54,306 nt of DNA from Candidatus Sulfotelmatobacter kueseliae (lineage in GTDB: Bacteria; Acidobacteriota; Terriglobia; Terriglobales; Acidobacteriaceae), in contig OMOD01000090.1 in the NCBI GenBank assembly GCA_900290255.1, positions 9,188-63,493 on the forward strand. Direction: 5' to 3'. A program made the position numbers and the translations under genes. Shown here in pieces: positions 24,825 through 34,182 of the stretch. Positions within the stretch are counted from its first letter, which is position 1. The number at the start of each line of letters is the position of its first letter. Below the pieces are notes generated by a model. That model had not been told where the DNA came from, made no database searches, and saw only the letters and a program-made list of their open reading frames with translations.

Positions 24825-27800
24825 CTACTGCCCGTTGGGATAGCTCACCTGAACGGTCAGGATTTCGTACGGATGAATCGGCGCCGTCACCGTTTCGCCT
24901 GTCAGTTCGAGGGCCGCGCCTTCGGGCTTTTCCATCAGATTCGTGATCGTGGCTCCCTGCGCACCCTTGGGCACATGGATCCTCACGTCGCCAGATTTGC
25001 CCGCCCACTCGTAGACACGGAAGATCAACGCTTTCGAATCCTCAGCCTTCTTGAGGGCAGTCAGAACCACGTTTTCCGGTTCGACGGTCACAAACGCGTG
25101 CTCCGTGGGCAGGCTTCCGCTGTGCGCCGCGACCTGAATCGCCTGCAGCGGGTAATTGTATTCGTAACCGTGCCGCACCGTCATCGCTTGCTTCCAGTCG
25201 CCGGCGTGCGGATAGAGAGCGTAAGTAAAGTGATGATGCCCACGATCGGCTTCGGGGTCGGGCCAGGTGGGCGAACGCAGCAAGGAGATGCGCAACACAT
25301 TGTCTTTGGCGTCGTAGCCATACTTGGAGTTGTTCAAGAGGCTGAAGCCGTGCCGCCCATCGCCAAGATCGGCCCAGCGCAGGGCCGGCACTTCGAACTG
25401 CGCCTGCTCCCAACTGTTGTTGCGCGTGGTCGGCCGCTGAATGCTGCCGTAGGGAATCTCGTAAGTTGCCTGGTTGCTGGAGGCAGCGAGCGGGAAAGCA
25501 GACTTCAGCAGCACGTGCGTTTCGTGCCAGTCAATGTCGTTGACCACATCTACCTGGTCGGCACCCGCATCCAGCACGATCTCCTCGACGAATTTCGAAC
25601 TCTGCCACGAGCGCGTGATCCGGATGGCGCCGCGCAGCGGCCCTTTCTCCACCAACTCGACCGAATCGGCGTGATCAATCGCCGTGAAATGATCGAGAGT
25701 GCCGGGATCGATATTCCAGGCATCGTAATCCTGGGGCAAATCCTTGAAAGTCTGCAACTGGGCTCCGCACGCGCCCGGCGCGAGTGTCTCGAATTTCGCT
25801 CTCTTGTCGTAGAGGCTGGTGATGCAGCCGTTCTCGCGATCGACCGTCACCTTGAGCGCGGAGTTTTCAAGAGTCAGTCCCTTCGCGCTCAGATCGCTCG
25901 CGATCGGCTTGACCCCGGCCGCAACGTGAAGCACCTTGTAGCCCAGAGACGGCACATCGCCGACCTCAGCCAGCAACTTGTAGCTGTTAGTTTTGGCCTC
26001 GCTCGATATGATCTGCGATGGCACGACGCGGTTCGCCGAGTCGAGAACCGCCACGCCGCCAGTTGCCGCCGCGGGCAACTGCACGTCAATCGTCACCGGT
26101 CCCGAGCGCTTCCAAGCCAGGGGATTCAGGACCACCACCGGCATGCCGCTGGCCACTCGGGTATCGACGCCCGCGGCCAGGGTCTTGATTGCCTGCTGGG
26201 AAATCTCGTTGGTCGACCAGCGTACCTGGTCGAAATCACGCTGCGCTTCCTGGTAGATGATCCCGATGCCCGAACCTGCCGCCAGGTCGTGGAAGCCGTT
26301 GAAGGTGATTTTCTTCCACGCCTCGGTCAGTTCGCCGGCGGGATACGCCATGCCTTGAAGCCACGCCAGGGAGGCAAACTTCTCGGCGTTCAGCGCCCAT
26401 TCCTCGCTGTTGCGCATGTTCTGCTTGTGTTTGGCCTGCGTGGTCATCACTCCGCGGTGATACTCGAAGTACATTTCGCTTTTCCAGGTGGGGACCGCCA
26501 CTTTCCCCTCCGGCGGCGTCGCAGGCGGCGTGTAGCCTTTGGCGATCGAATCGTAGTCCCACACGCGCGGGTCGGCAACCAGCTTGGGTTCGATGCCGGT
26601 AAAATAGCTTTGCGCGGTTCCGAACTCGCCCTTCAGAGCCACCTTGCCCGGCTGCGTCCAGTGCACGCCCTCATCGAGGATGGCGCGGGTAGGCCCGCCG
26701 CCATGGTCGCCGATTCCATAAAGATCCATCATTTCCGTCATGCCCGGAGCGTGCTCGCGCGCCAGCGTGAAATCGTAACTAAGGCGCACCGGGTTCAGAT
26801 TGTCGTTAGCGTAATCGTGCGGGAAATAGGTGAGCACCTTGCTGCCGTCCGGCGACTCCCACCAGAAAAGTTTGAACGGCAATTGGTTGGTGTCGTTCCA
26901 CGCCATCTTCTGCGTGACGAAATAGTCCATGCCGCTCTTCTTGTAGATCTGCGGCATTTGCCACGAGTACCCGAAAGAATCCGGATTCCAGCCGATGCGC
27001 ACGTCCACGCCGTATTCCTTCTGGAACCAGCGTTTGCCCACCAGCAGTTGCCGCACCTGAGTCTCGCCGTCGGGCATGTTGAGGTCGGGTTCCACCCACA
27101 TGCCGCCGACGATCTCCCAACGGCCTTCCTTGATTCTCTGCTTGATTTCTTCGTTGATCTGCGGATACTTGTCCGCCATCCAGGCGTTGTACTGCGCCGC
27201 TGACTGGCTATAGGTATATTCGGGATACTCATACATCAACTGCAGCGCTGTGCTGAAAGTGCGCTTGACCACGTCCACGGTCTCGGTCCACGGCCATAGC
27301 CATGCGGCATCGATGTGCGAGTTGCCGGTCATGTGCACCGTGCCTTGCTGCAAAAGCGGCCTCAGAGCATCGAGCTTGGCTTGCGCCCGCTTTAACGACG
27401 CGTCGAAACCCGACTGATCCTTCGCCCTCAGCGCCGCCAGATCGATCTCGCCGATAGCGGTTTCCAGCGTTGCGGTATCTGCAGGCACGTCTTTGGAAAG
27501 GCTCGGGATCAGTAATGCCGAGTTCAGAAACTCCATCCACAGGTCTTTGGGATTGGGCCGGTCAGCCGCGAAATCGATCTTCAACTCCGTGCCGCCGAAG
27601 GTTTTGTGGTCCACGGTGTGCAGGAGTTTGACCGCAACCAGCATCTTGTCGCCGGGCTTGGCCTTGTCGAAGAGCACGACGGGTTCGAGATCATCGCCCA
27701 GCGCGACACGCCGCCCGTTGAAGTAGAAAATCTCGGGCATCGGCCCGTTGGCGGACGCGGAAAAAGAAAACCAAATCCGCGTCCCGGTCAGATCGTAGCC

Positions 27801-28160
27801 ATGCAAGTCCTGCGGAACCTCGATCCAGCGGCGGAACCACACTGCCTCCTCCGAAAGGGCCGCGCCCGCTTTCACCACCTGCCACGAAGAATCGTCAAGC
27901 TCCGGGGCTTCGCCATGGGCCAGATCACCGGGGTGAACCCGCCACTCGTCGGCTGGGAGCCGGTTCAATTCACCCAGCCGCGCCACAGCGGTTTGAGAAC
28001 TCGCATGCAGCGACTTGACGACCTGCGCTGCCTGTTCTGCAGTCTGCGCACCAGCCTGCGTCCACCCACAAATTCCTGCCGCAATCAGACCGAGCGCAAC
28101 TGCCGCCAGGCGCGTACTCCAGCCACACCGTTTGCGAATGATGCCCAACAGATTTCTCAT
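24825..28160 (-). CDS. Secreted alpha-mannosidase (GH38)
   Basis: A 1111-residue exported enzyme. Signal peptide LAAVALGLIAAGICGW...AGAQ. The GH38 catalytic domain shows the zinc motif NSHIDAAWLWPW (about 275-286), the nucleophile Asp in GWNPDSFGYSWQMPQI (about 390), and WNDTNQLPFKLFWW. A central helical domain and large C-terminal beta domains follow (MVEKPEGAALELTGETV region near the end). The ATG at 28160 is chosen because AGGAGACC precedes it and it opens the signal peptide. It removes alpha-linked mannose from glycans in the periplasm or outside. Directly downstream is the alpha-galactosidase, suggesting joint use of mannose- and galactose-bearing plant or fungal glycans. Confidence 0.92.
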   Translation of the reverse strand: MRNLLGIIRKRCGWSTRLAAVALGLIAAGICGWTQAGAQTAEQAAQVVKSLHASSQTAVARLGELNRLPADEWRVHPGDLAHGEAPELDDSSWQVVKAGAALSEEAVWFRRWIEVPQDLHGYDLTGTRIWFSFSASANGPMPEIFYFNGRRVALGDDLEPVVLFDKAKPGDKMLVAVKLLHTVDHKTFGGTELKIDFAADRPNPKDLWMEFLNSALLIPSLSKDVPADTATLETAIGEIDLAALRAKDQSGFDASLKRAQAKLDALRPLLQQGTVHMTGNSHIDAAWLWPWTETVDVVKRTFSTALQLMYEYPEYTYSQSAAQYNAWMADKYPQINEEIKQRIKEGRWEIVGGMWVEPDLNMPDGETQVRQLLVGKRWFQKEYGVDVRIGWNPDSFGYSWQMPQIYKKSGMDYFVTQKMAWNDTNQLPFKLFWWESPDGSKVLTYFPHDYANDNLNPVRLSYDFTLAREHAPGMTEMMDLYGIGDHGGGPTRAILDEGVHWTQPGKVALKGEFGTAQSYFTGIEPKLVADPRVWDYDSIAKGYTPPATPPEGKVAVPTWKSEMYFEYHRGVMTTQAKHKQNMRNSEEWALNAEKFASLAWLQGMAYPAGELTEAWKKITFNGFHDLAAGSGIGIIYQEAQRDFDQVRWSTNEISQQAIKTLAAGVDTRVASGMPVVVLNPLAWKRSGPVTIDVQLPAAATGGVAVLDSANRVVPSQIISSEAKTNSYKLLAEVGDVPSLGYKVLHVAAGVKPIASDLSAKGLTLENSALKVTVDRENGCITSLYDKRAKFETLAPGACGAQLQTFKDLPQDYDAWNIDPGTLDHFTAIDHADSVELVEKGPLRGAIRITRSWQSSKFVEEIVLDAGADQVDVVNDIDWHETHVLLKSAFPLAASSNQATYEIPYGSIQRPTTRNNSWEQAQFEVPALRWADLGDGRHGFSLLNNSKYGYDAKDNVLRISLLRSPTWPDPEADRGHHHFTYALYPHAGDWKQAMTVRHGYEYNYPLQAIQVAAHSGSLPTEHAFVTVEPENVVLTALKKAEDSKALIFRVYEWAGKSGDVRIHVPKGAQGATITNLMEKPEGAALELTGETVTAPIHPYEILTVQVSYPNGQ

Positions 28161-28326
28161 TAGAGGTCTCCTGAATAAATTGCGCTCACCGTGATGGTGT
28201 CCCGTTCGCACTTGCTGCTATCTATGTGCGAACGGCAAGGATCAGAACGAGTATTCTAACGATAGTTGGAAGAAGCGCGCATCGGGCGTCAGGTTTTGGA
28301 AACTTCTCGGTCCGGATCATGTCGCG

Positions 28327-29196
28327 CTATCCAGCGGTGCCCGTCGGCGGTTTTGCGCCAGGCTCTACCGTTCGCTTCGGAGCCGCAGCGATATCGGGAA
28401 GCAGCTTGCCCTGCCCAGGACCGTGTAGTTTCTGGCTTGGAGTCGTCCGCCGGGCCAGGTGAAGATAGTCCAGCACCAGGCGGCGTTTGAGAAGCTGCAG
28501 AGCCCTGGCCGGATCCACTCCCTTGGGACACGCACGCGAGCACTCCCCGGCGTAATGACAACGGAAAGCGCCAGATGATTCTCCCGTGACTTCGTTCCGC
28601 GCACGGCGCCCATCATCTCGCGTGTCCGCGTTATAGCGCTGGGCCGCGGTCAAAGGCATAGGGCCAAGATAGCGGGCATCCGTTGCTAAGGTGGGACATG
28701 CGGCCATGCAGCAGCCGCACTTGATGCAATACGTGAATTGCAGATAGCTTTCCAGTTGCTCGGGAGACTGGTAGAACTCGCCAGCCGGATTGTTAATCTC
28801 AGCTTCATCCCCACGCAAGATGTAGGGCTTCACGGAACGGTGCTTGTCAAACATCGTGAAGAGGTCGGGAACCAGGTCGCGGATGATCTCGAAGTTGGGC
28901 AACGGCCCCACGGTGAGGTTGGCATCAGCAATGTGCAGGATCTGGGTGTTGCAGGCGAGGCTCGGGCGCCCGTTCAGAAGCATGCCGCATGAACCGCAGA
29001 TACCCATGCGGCACGAGTAGCGCCAGGCCAGCGTGGAATCCAGGTTGTCCTTTATGTAATGCAGGCCGTCGAGGACCGTCATCCCTTCGCGCACGGGAAC
29101 CTCGTAAACCTTTATGTGGGGCGCGCGATCAGTTTCGGGATTGTATCGCGTGACGTGGAACTTGATCCGGATGTCAGCTTTGCTGATTTCGGGCAT
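28327..29196 (-). CDS. sdhB: Succinate dehydrogenase iron-sulfur subunit
   Basis: A 289-residue protein carrying the three Fe-S clusters that pass electrons from FAD to quinone. The 2Fe-2S motif SCRMGICGSCG (about 60-70) and the C-terminal ferredoxin motifs CIKCGCCMAACP and CHYAGECSRACPKG are complete. The tail (AAPKRTVEPGAKPPTGTAG) is longer and looser than in most SdhB. The start at 29196 (MPEISKADI) is used; it begins 4 nt after the sdhD stop. Last gene of the sdhCDB unit. Confidence 0.95.
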   Translation of the reverse strand: MPEISKADIRIKFHVTRYNPETDRAPHIKVYEVPVREGMTVLDGLHYIKDNLDSTLAWRYSCRMGICGSCGMLLNGRPSLACNTQILHIADANLTVGPLPNFEIIRDLVPDLFTMFDKHRSVKPYILRGDEAEINNPAGEFYQSPEQLESYLQFTYCIKCGCCMAACPTLATDARYLGPMPLTAAQRYNADTRDDGRRARNEVTGESSGAFRCHYAGECSRACPKGVDPARALQLLKRRLVLDYLHLARRTTPSQKLHGPGQGKLLPDIAAAPKRTVEPGAKPPTGTAG

Positions 29197-29200
29197 ATGG

Positions 29201-29584
29201 CTACCCCCTTGCTCCGGCCAGCGCGATGCCATGCACCGCGACGGCTGCCCAAGTGCCCAGGCCAAACAATCCCAGCCCCACCACCAGCAGGACGACGGTG
29301 ATGGTTTTTTCGACTGCGGGCTTGAGCGTCAGTTCGAACAGCATGGTCCGCAGGCCATAGAGACCGTGATAGAGCGCCACTCCGAGGAGAGCGACATACG
29401 TCACCGTAAAAAACAATCTGCCATCGCGAAACAGGCTATTTTGCAAAGAGTCCGCGTCGGTGCCGTAGGGGGCAAACCAGTGACCAGTCGCTGCCATGTG
29501 CATGATGAGCATGTGCAGGCCGAGCAGGAACAGGAGCACCACTCCCGCAGTCATGTGCCAGGTCCAGTATTTGGTTCCGTTCAT
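29201..29584 (-). CDS. sdhD: Succinate dehydrogenase membrane anchor subunit D-like
   Basis: A 127-residue protein with three hydrophobic helices (about 12-30, 57-80 and 95-122) and His residues in LLGLHMLIMHM and ALYHGLYGLR placed to bind heme b. Its small size, position between sdhC and sdhB, and tight spacing (8 nt after sdhC, 4 nt before sdhB) identify it. GGAGGAGAG precedes the ATG. C and D anchors are weakly conserved, so the naming of C versus D could be swapped. Confidence 0.85.
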   Translation of the reverse strand: MNGTKYWTWHMTAGVVLLFLLGLHMLIMHMAATGHWFAPYGTDADSLQNSLFRDGRLFFTVTYVALLGVALYHGLYGLRTMLFELTLKPAVEKTITVVLLVVGLGLFGLGTWAAVAVHGIALAGARG

Positions 29585-29592
29585 CTCTCCTC

Positions 29593-30024
29593 CTACTCCG
29601 CCAGAGCCGAGTAACCGCCGATCGCCAGTAAAACCAAGGTCAGGATCATCATGACCACTAGCAGGGGGCGTTGGACGTTGAGCGAAGTCTTGTAGGGATA
29701 AACCGGTTCGACAGGCTTGCCAACCCCGAATCCAAGCTCGACGAGCACCAGCCGGATGCCGTTGCAGGCGTGATAGGCGAACGCGGCGAAAACCAGGAAC
29801 TCCCCGAACTCGAAGATGGGTTGATGCAGGAAGCCGCTTCCTGCCCACAGGTATATGCCTTTGGCGCGCAGGCTCGTGACAACAATATGCAACAAGAAGT
29901 AGAAAAGGATGCCGAGGCCGGTGACGCGATGCAGGATGTAAGCATAGCGCTCGATACCCCAGCGCCCGCCTCCGAGCCATCCCCATATCCCGAGCCGGTT
30001 ATCGTACCTCTTGATTTCTGCCAT
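29593..30024 (-). CDS. sdhC: Succinate dehydrogenase cytochrome b subunit
   Basis: A 143-residue membrane protein with three helices. The motif ERYAYILHRVTGLGILFYFLLHI (written in part) contains the HR(V/I)TG signature of SdhC and candidate heme-ligand His residues (LHR, LLHI, YHACNG). The ATG at 30024 (MAEIKRYD) is preferred to the longer frame upstream, which runs back towards the repeat element. First gene of sdhCDB; sdhA lies 239 bp upstream, on the far side of a palindromic repeat. Confidence 0.9.
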   Translation of the reverse strand: MAEIKRYDNRLGIWGWLGGGRWGIERYAYILHRVTGLGILFYFLLHIVVTSLRAKGIYLWAGSGFLHQPIFEFGEFLVFAAFAYHACNGIRLVLVELGFGVGKPVEPVYPYKTSLNVQRPLLVVMMILTLVLLAIGGYSALAE

Positions 30025-30091
30025 ATCTGCCTCTCTTCTAAGACTCAAACTGCGAGCGCTGCTGCAGCAATTTGAGAGTTGCTGTGACATC

Positions 30092-30238
30092 GTTTTGAAA
30101 GGGCGCGGCTTCAGCCGCGCCGATGCGAGCCGGAAATGTGTCGGCCTTCAGGCCCTGAGGCCGCATTTCCTCAGCGGCTAAAGCCGGCCTCGTTCTTCTT
30201 GCCTTTGCGGCACGGCTGAAGCCGTGCCCTTTCAAAAC
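30092..30238. repeat. Palindromic repeat element, copy 2, inside the sdh operon
   Basis: A 147-bp non-coding element with perfect 13-bp terminal inverted repeats (gttttgaaagggc at 30092-30104 and its complement at 30226-30238). Inside are self-complementary stems (gcggcttcagccgc, cacggctgaagccgtg) and the core cagcggctaaagccgg, which is shared in opposite orientation with 9840-9999. It separates sdhA from sdhC. Confidence 0.75.
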
Positions 30239-30263
30239 GGGCTGCATCTATGTCGAAACGCTC

Positions 30264-31979
30264 CTAGTACTTTCTCTCCACCGGTTTCCAGTTGGTGATG
30301 GTCACTGGCTTGTACTCGAGTCTCGGTCTGCCATCGGTGTAATAAACCATCGAATGGGCCAGAAACTTTTCATCGTCGCGCTTGGGAAAATCTGTGCGAG
30401 CATGGCCTCCTCGAGACTCCTCGCGCGCCAGCCCCGAGAACAGCAACACCTCCGCCAGGTCGAGCATATTTTCAGTCTCCAGGACCTGAACCAGGTTTGT
30501 GTTGTACACGCGGCTCTTGTCCTGAACCGCAATTTTCCGGAAGCGCTGCTTGAGCTGAGTGATCTTGTCCAGCCCCTGCTTCATCGACTGCCCAGTGCGG
30601 TAGACGCCCGCGTGTTTATCCATCAGGGATCGAAGCTCGCCGCGAATCTGTGCCGGGCTCTCGGTTCCACCCCGCTGCAGCAGGCCGTCGAAAATGCGGC
30701 TTTCTTCCTCGCGGAATTTCTCTTGTGGGACCTTGCTTAGTTGCGGACCCGATTGCAAGTACTTTGCGATCCCGCCTCCCGTGATGCCACCCCACACCAG
30801 GCATTCCGCGGTGGAGTTGCAACCCAGGCGGTTGGCGCCATGCATGGAATGGCAGGCCACCTCGCCGGCGGCCCAAATATTCTCAATCTTGGTTCGTCCG
30901 TCAATGTCGGCCTCAATGCCACCCATGGAGTAGTGAGCTACAGGCCGGATCGGGATCGCTTGCGTGATAGGATCGATCCCCAGGAACTTCATGCACACTT
31001 CCCGGATCAGAGGCAGGCGTTTGTTGATGCGCTCGGCTCCCAGATGCGTCAGATCGAGGTGAATAAAGTCCAGCCCGTCGGGTCCGGGGAAGCCGCGCCC
31101 CTCAAGGATTTCCGTCATCTCGGAGCGGGAGACGATGTCGCGCGGCGCCAGTTCCATCATCTTGGGCGCATACTTCTCCATGAAGCGCTCGCCTTTGTTG
31201 TTGCGCAGGTAGCCGCCTTCGCCGCGGCAGCCTTCGGTCATCAGGATGCCGGAGGGCACCAGCCCCGTCGGGTGGAATTGCAGAAACTCCGGATCTTCCA
31301 GGGCCAGGCCCGCGCGGTAGGCAATGGCTTGTCCGTCGCCCGTGACGGTTTGCGAGTAAGTGGTGAATCCGTACAGATTTCCCAGTCCTCCGGAAGCAAT
31401 CAGGAGGGCCTTCGCTCGCAGGACCACAAACTCGCCGGAGGGCAGATCGTAGACTGTAAGACCTGCGAACCGGTCACCATCAAGCAATAGGGAAGTGACG
31501 AAACACTCGTCATAGCGTTTGAAGTTTTTGTACTTGAGGAGAGTGTCGTACAGGGCTTGCATCTCGAAGAAGCCGGTCTTGTCAGCCGCCATGCAAGCGC
31601 GCGGGAACGAATGCCCGCCGAAAGGCCGCTGCATAATGCGGCCATCCTCCCGCCGCGACCACGGTACTCCCCAGTGCTCCAAAAGCCGAATCTCATCGGG
31701 CGCGGTTTTCACGAACCGGTCCACCGTGTCCTGGTCCGCAAGGAAATCGGAGCCCTTTACCGTGTCCCAGGCATGTAACTCGAGGCTGTCGCCTTCTTCA
31801 GGGCGCATAACAGCGCCGGTGCCCCCCTCGGCGCAAACCGAATGGGAGCGCATGACCTGCACCTTCGAGACGATACCGATGTCAGCTGCGCCCTGGGTTT
31901 GCATGCTGATTTCCACCGCTGCACGCAGACCCGCCAGTCCTGTGCCCAGGATCAAAACATCATGAGTGGTTTCGCGCAT
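30264..31979 (-). CDS. sdhA: Succinate dehydrogenase/fumarate reductase flavoprotein subunit
   Basis: A 571-residue flavoprotein that oxidises succinate to fumarate. The FAD-binding motif [15 protein letters not shown] (about 9-23) and the covalent-FAD His region [15 protein letters not shown] (about 43-57) are present. Active-site stretches follow: [37 protein letters not shown] and [18 protein letters not shown]. Length is normal. The ATG at 31979 has GAAGGA about 10 nt upstream. With sdhCDB downstream it forms complex II of respiration; from sequence alone I cannot exclude a role as fumarate reductase. Confidence 0.95.
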   Translation of the reverse strand: MRETTHDVLILGTGLAGLRAAVEISMQTQGAADIGIVSKVQVMRSHSVCAEGGTGAVMRPEEGDSLELHAWDTVKGSDFLADQDTVDRFVKTAPDEIRLLEHWGVPWSRREDGRIMQRPFGGHSFPRACMAADKTGFFEMQALYDTLLKYKNFKRYDECFVTSLLLDGDRFAGLTVYDLPSGEFVVLRAKALLIASGGLGNLYGFTTYSQTVTGDGQAIAYRAGLALEDPEFLQFHPTGLVPSGILMTEGCRGEGGYLRNNKGERFMEKYAPKMMELAPRDIVSRSEMTEILEGRGFPGPDGLDFIHLDLTHLGAERINKRLPLIREVCMKFLGIDPITQAIPIRPVAHYSMGGIEADIDGRTKIENIWAAGEVACHSMHGANRLGCNSTAECLVWGGITGGGIAKYLQSGPQLSKVPQEKFREEESRIFDGLLQRGGTESPAQIRGELRSLMDKHAGVYRTGQSMKQGLDKITQLKQRFRKIAVQDKSRVYNTNLVQVLETENMLDLAEVLLFSGLAREESRGGHARTDFPKRDDEKFLAHSMVYYTDGRPRLEYKPVTITNWKPVERKY

Positions 31980-32252
31980 AGTTCGCGTGTTCCTTCGCAC
32001 TCCAGCAATGCCCGCCGGCCAGAGATGATCCGTGACCGGCCAAGCCTCATCGTGCGGTGACTTCTTGCCGTAGCTTTCTTTGCGGTTCGGGCAACCCTGC
32101 AACCGCCGCCAGCCTCAGACGAGGCGTTCTTAATTTACAAAATGGGCAGATGAAAACTGTGTTTTGGCTCACGTCGGGGTGTGATTGCGGGCGTTGCTAC
32201 GCCGAGGCCTATAAGCCGGAGAACTCTTTTATGTACAGCCCATGAACCTGGA

Positions 32253-33872
32253 TTACTTGCGGCTGGTCAAGTTCCACTGCTCGGTCAGCACTTCGGTCCC
32301 CACGTCGCTGTCGCGGACGATGGCATTTTGCGCGTCGGTGAAATCGTTCGCCAGGGCGCGAATATCCCGCACCTCCGAGCCGCTCAACTGGAAGAAGGTA
32401 TGCGTCCCGGGCAGCGCCCTTGCCCCCTGCACGAGCGCCTGCCGCACATCGTGGAAAACCACGGTCGGCTGGCTGCCCGAAGGAGGAGCTGCGCGAAGCG
32501 ATAACAGGTCCAATCGCTTCACGCTATCAGCTACGAAGGCTGGCCGCTCGTCTGGATTCTCCAACGCCAAGTCGACTCGGTCGAGCGTCAACCCGTTTAC
32601 GTGGCGGCAATACAGCCCGTAGCAGGGCAAATCGCCGAACATGTCCGCTTCCGGATAAGTGGGAACACTTTCGGGAACCTCGCGGTCCAAGCGCGCCGCG
32701 CTGCCCTTGCCTACGATGGACATGTGCACATCCTGAATCCACACCGGCCCTACATCTGCGCCGGGAACTCCTGTGATGGATGAAGCCAGCGATGCGCCGG
32801 TGGCGTTAATGTGAGAGATCGACACATTCCGCAGCGTCCCCGGAGTGGGCGTCTTTTGCGCACGGCCACGCCCGCCCAGACGGATAAAGATCGGCGCCCA
32901 GACGTCGTACATAGCGATATTGCTTACCACCACCCGATCAATGTTGCTGCCGTCGACCGACTCAACCGCGACGCCTCCGATCGGTCCCCGGTTCCACTTG
33001 TCCCGCCGGCTGAAAACCGTGCAATTGCTGAAGGCAATGTTCTTGAAGTCTCCGCTCGATTCCGTCCCCAGCTTGAGTGCATAGCACGAGGTAGTCAGAA
33101 CGCAGTTGGTCACAGTCACGTTCTCGGTGGCCCGCAGGTAGCCGAGCGACGGGCTGGTCTTGGGAACGATGGCGTCATCGAAAGTCTCCACATAGCAGTT
33201 GGCGATGCGCACAAACTGACAACAGTCGGGATCAATGCCATCGGCGTATCCGTTGAAGATCGTAACTCCGTCGACATCGACGTAATCGCAGCCCAGAAAG
33301 CTGATGTTGTAATTCGGAGCATTCTGCAGCGTCAGACCGCGAATGGAAATCAGACGGCACTTCTTCAGAGCAATGAGCTTGGGCCCGCCACGCTGAGTCC
33401 GGTTTCCCTCGATGGTCCCCTCACCGGAAATGGAGATGTTCTCCAGTTCCTCCCCGGTAATCAATGCGTGATGGAAATATGAGGTTTCCTCGTCGGAAAA
33501 AGTGTCATAAGTGAGTTTTTCGTAGACGTCGAAGTCAGCCTTGTCAGGGCTGGCGGTGAGGGTTGAACCCGGGCCGAGGTATAACGCGACCGAACTTTTT
33601 AGTCGCACGGTGCCCGACAGATAATTGCCGGCGGGAAAAATAACCGTGCCGCCTGCCTTGCCGGCTGCGTCAATGGCCGCCTGTATGGCAGCCGTGTCTT
33701 TGGACTTGCCGTCTCCTTTGGCGCCGAACTGGAGGACGTTAAAGACAGCCGGGTTCGCCGCCGGGTGCTCTGCCTCCCTGGCGGAAAGCGTAGTCGGATG
33801 AGCCGCCCAAGCCAGTCCTGGCCCCAGTGCCGCAGCCGATCGTAAAAGGAAGTCTTTCCTGGTGATGGTCAC
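32253..33872 (-). CDS. Secreted GH28-like beta-helix protein (polygalacturonase-type)
   Basis: A 539-residue protein. The N-terminus MTITRKDFLLRSAAALGPGL (Met written for the GTG start) is a Tat-like signal. The right-handed beta-helix begins FNVLQFGAKGDGKSKDTAAIQAAI, the usual start of GH28/pectin-lyase-fold enzymes. Candidate catalytic Asp residues occur in GYADGIDPDCC and TFDDAIVPKTS; the GHG motif of classical polygalacturonases is not seen and CYALKLGTES stands where it would be expected. The GTG at 33872 is chosen for the GGAGAA ahead of it and because the frame upstream is not protein-like. Divergent from a paralogue. The likely target is a pectic or related uronate/rhamnose polysaccharide. 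Confidence 0.82.
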   Translation of the reverse strand: MTITRKDFLLRSAAALGPGLAWAAHPTTLSAREAEHPAANPAVFNVLQFGAKGDGKSKDTAAIQAAIDAAGKAGGTVIFPAGNYLSGTVRLKSSVALYLGPGSTLTASPDKADFDVYEKLTYDTFSDEETSYFHHALITGEELENISISGEGTIEGNRTQRGGPKLIALKKCRLISIRGLTLQNAPNYNISFLGCDYVDVDGVTIFNGYADGIDPDCCQFVRIANCYVETFDDAIVPKTSPSLGYLRATENVTVTNCVLTTSCYALKLGTESSGDFKNIAFSNCTVFSRRDKWNRGPIGGVAVESVDGSNIDRVVVSNIAMYDVWAPIFIRLGGRGRAQKTPTPGTLRNVSISHINATGASLASSITGVPGADVGPVWIQDVHMSIVGKGSAARLDREVPESVPTYPEADMFGDLPCYGLYCRHVNGLTLDRVDLALENPDERPAFVADSVKRLDLLSLRAAPPSGSQPTVVFHDVRQALVQGARALPGTHTFFQLSGSEVRDIRALANDFTDAQNAIVRDSDVGTEVLTEQWNLTSRK

Positions 33873-34182
33873 TGATGTTCTCCAATCAAAGCGGCTGGAC
33901 GGCGCAGAACAGAGTACCGCGTCCAGTGCCCACAATTGAACCTCCTGAACTATACCGTCTTCGGCGATCTCGACAACATCGTCTTGGGCGGCGGCTTTGG
34001 TGGTATCTTCAGCGCTGCGGATCCGCATATCGGTCAGCTTGCGATGAAGCTTAGCTCGTGCGACGATGCATCCTCTTGCATTTGTCGTCCTGATCGCTTT
34101 CGTCGGGAGATTCGTCCGCTCGGGCGAAGCACGGTATCGCAGAGCTCGATGTGAGAAGATTGACAGCTTCCCGGAGCCATTC
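33873..34182. other. Divergent control region between two GH28-like genes
   Basis: A 310-bp gap with no convincing gene. A 7-bp inverted repeat ctggacg...cgtccag (33895-33901 and 33920-33926) lies 23-54 bp ahead of the minus-strand start and could be an operator. I could not identify confident -35/-10 boxes for either gene. Confidence 0.5.

Noticed and set aside
24486..27203. A 905-codon open frame on the plus strand
   Set aside because: It lies antisense to the alpha-mannosidase and the galactosidase, whose domains are unmistakable; its Arg/His-rich translation is typical of a shadow frame in GC-rich DNA.
32150..32245. Small plus-strand ORF with CxCxxC (MKTVFWLTSGCDCGRCYAEA...)
   Set aside because: It starts after a plausible site, but lies upstream of no plus-strand gene, has no terminator or promoter, and is flanked by minus-strand genes. 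Not enough support to annotate, though the Cys content made me look.
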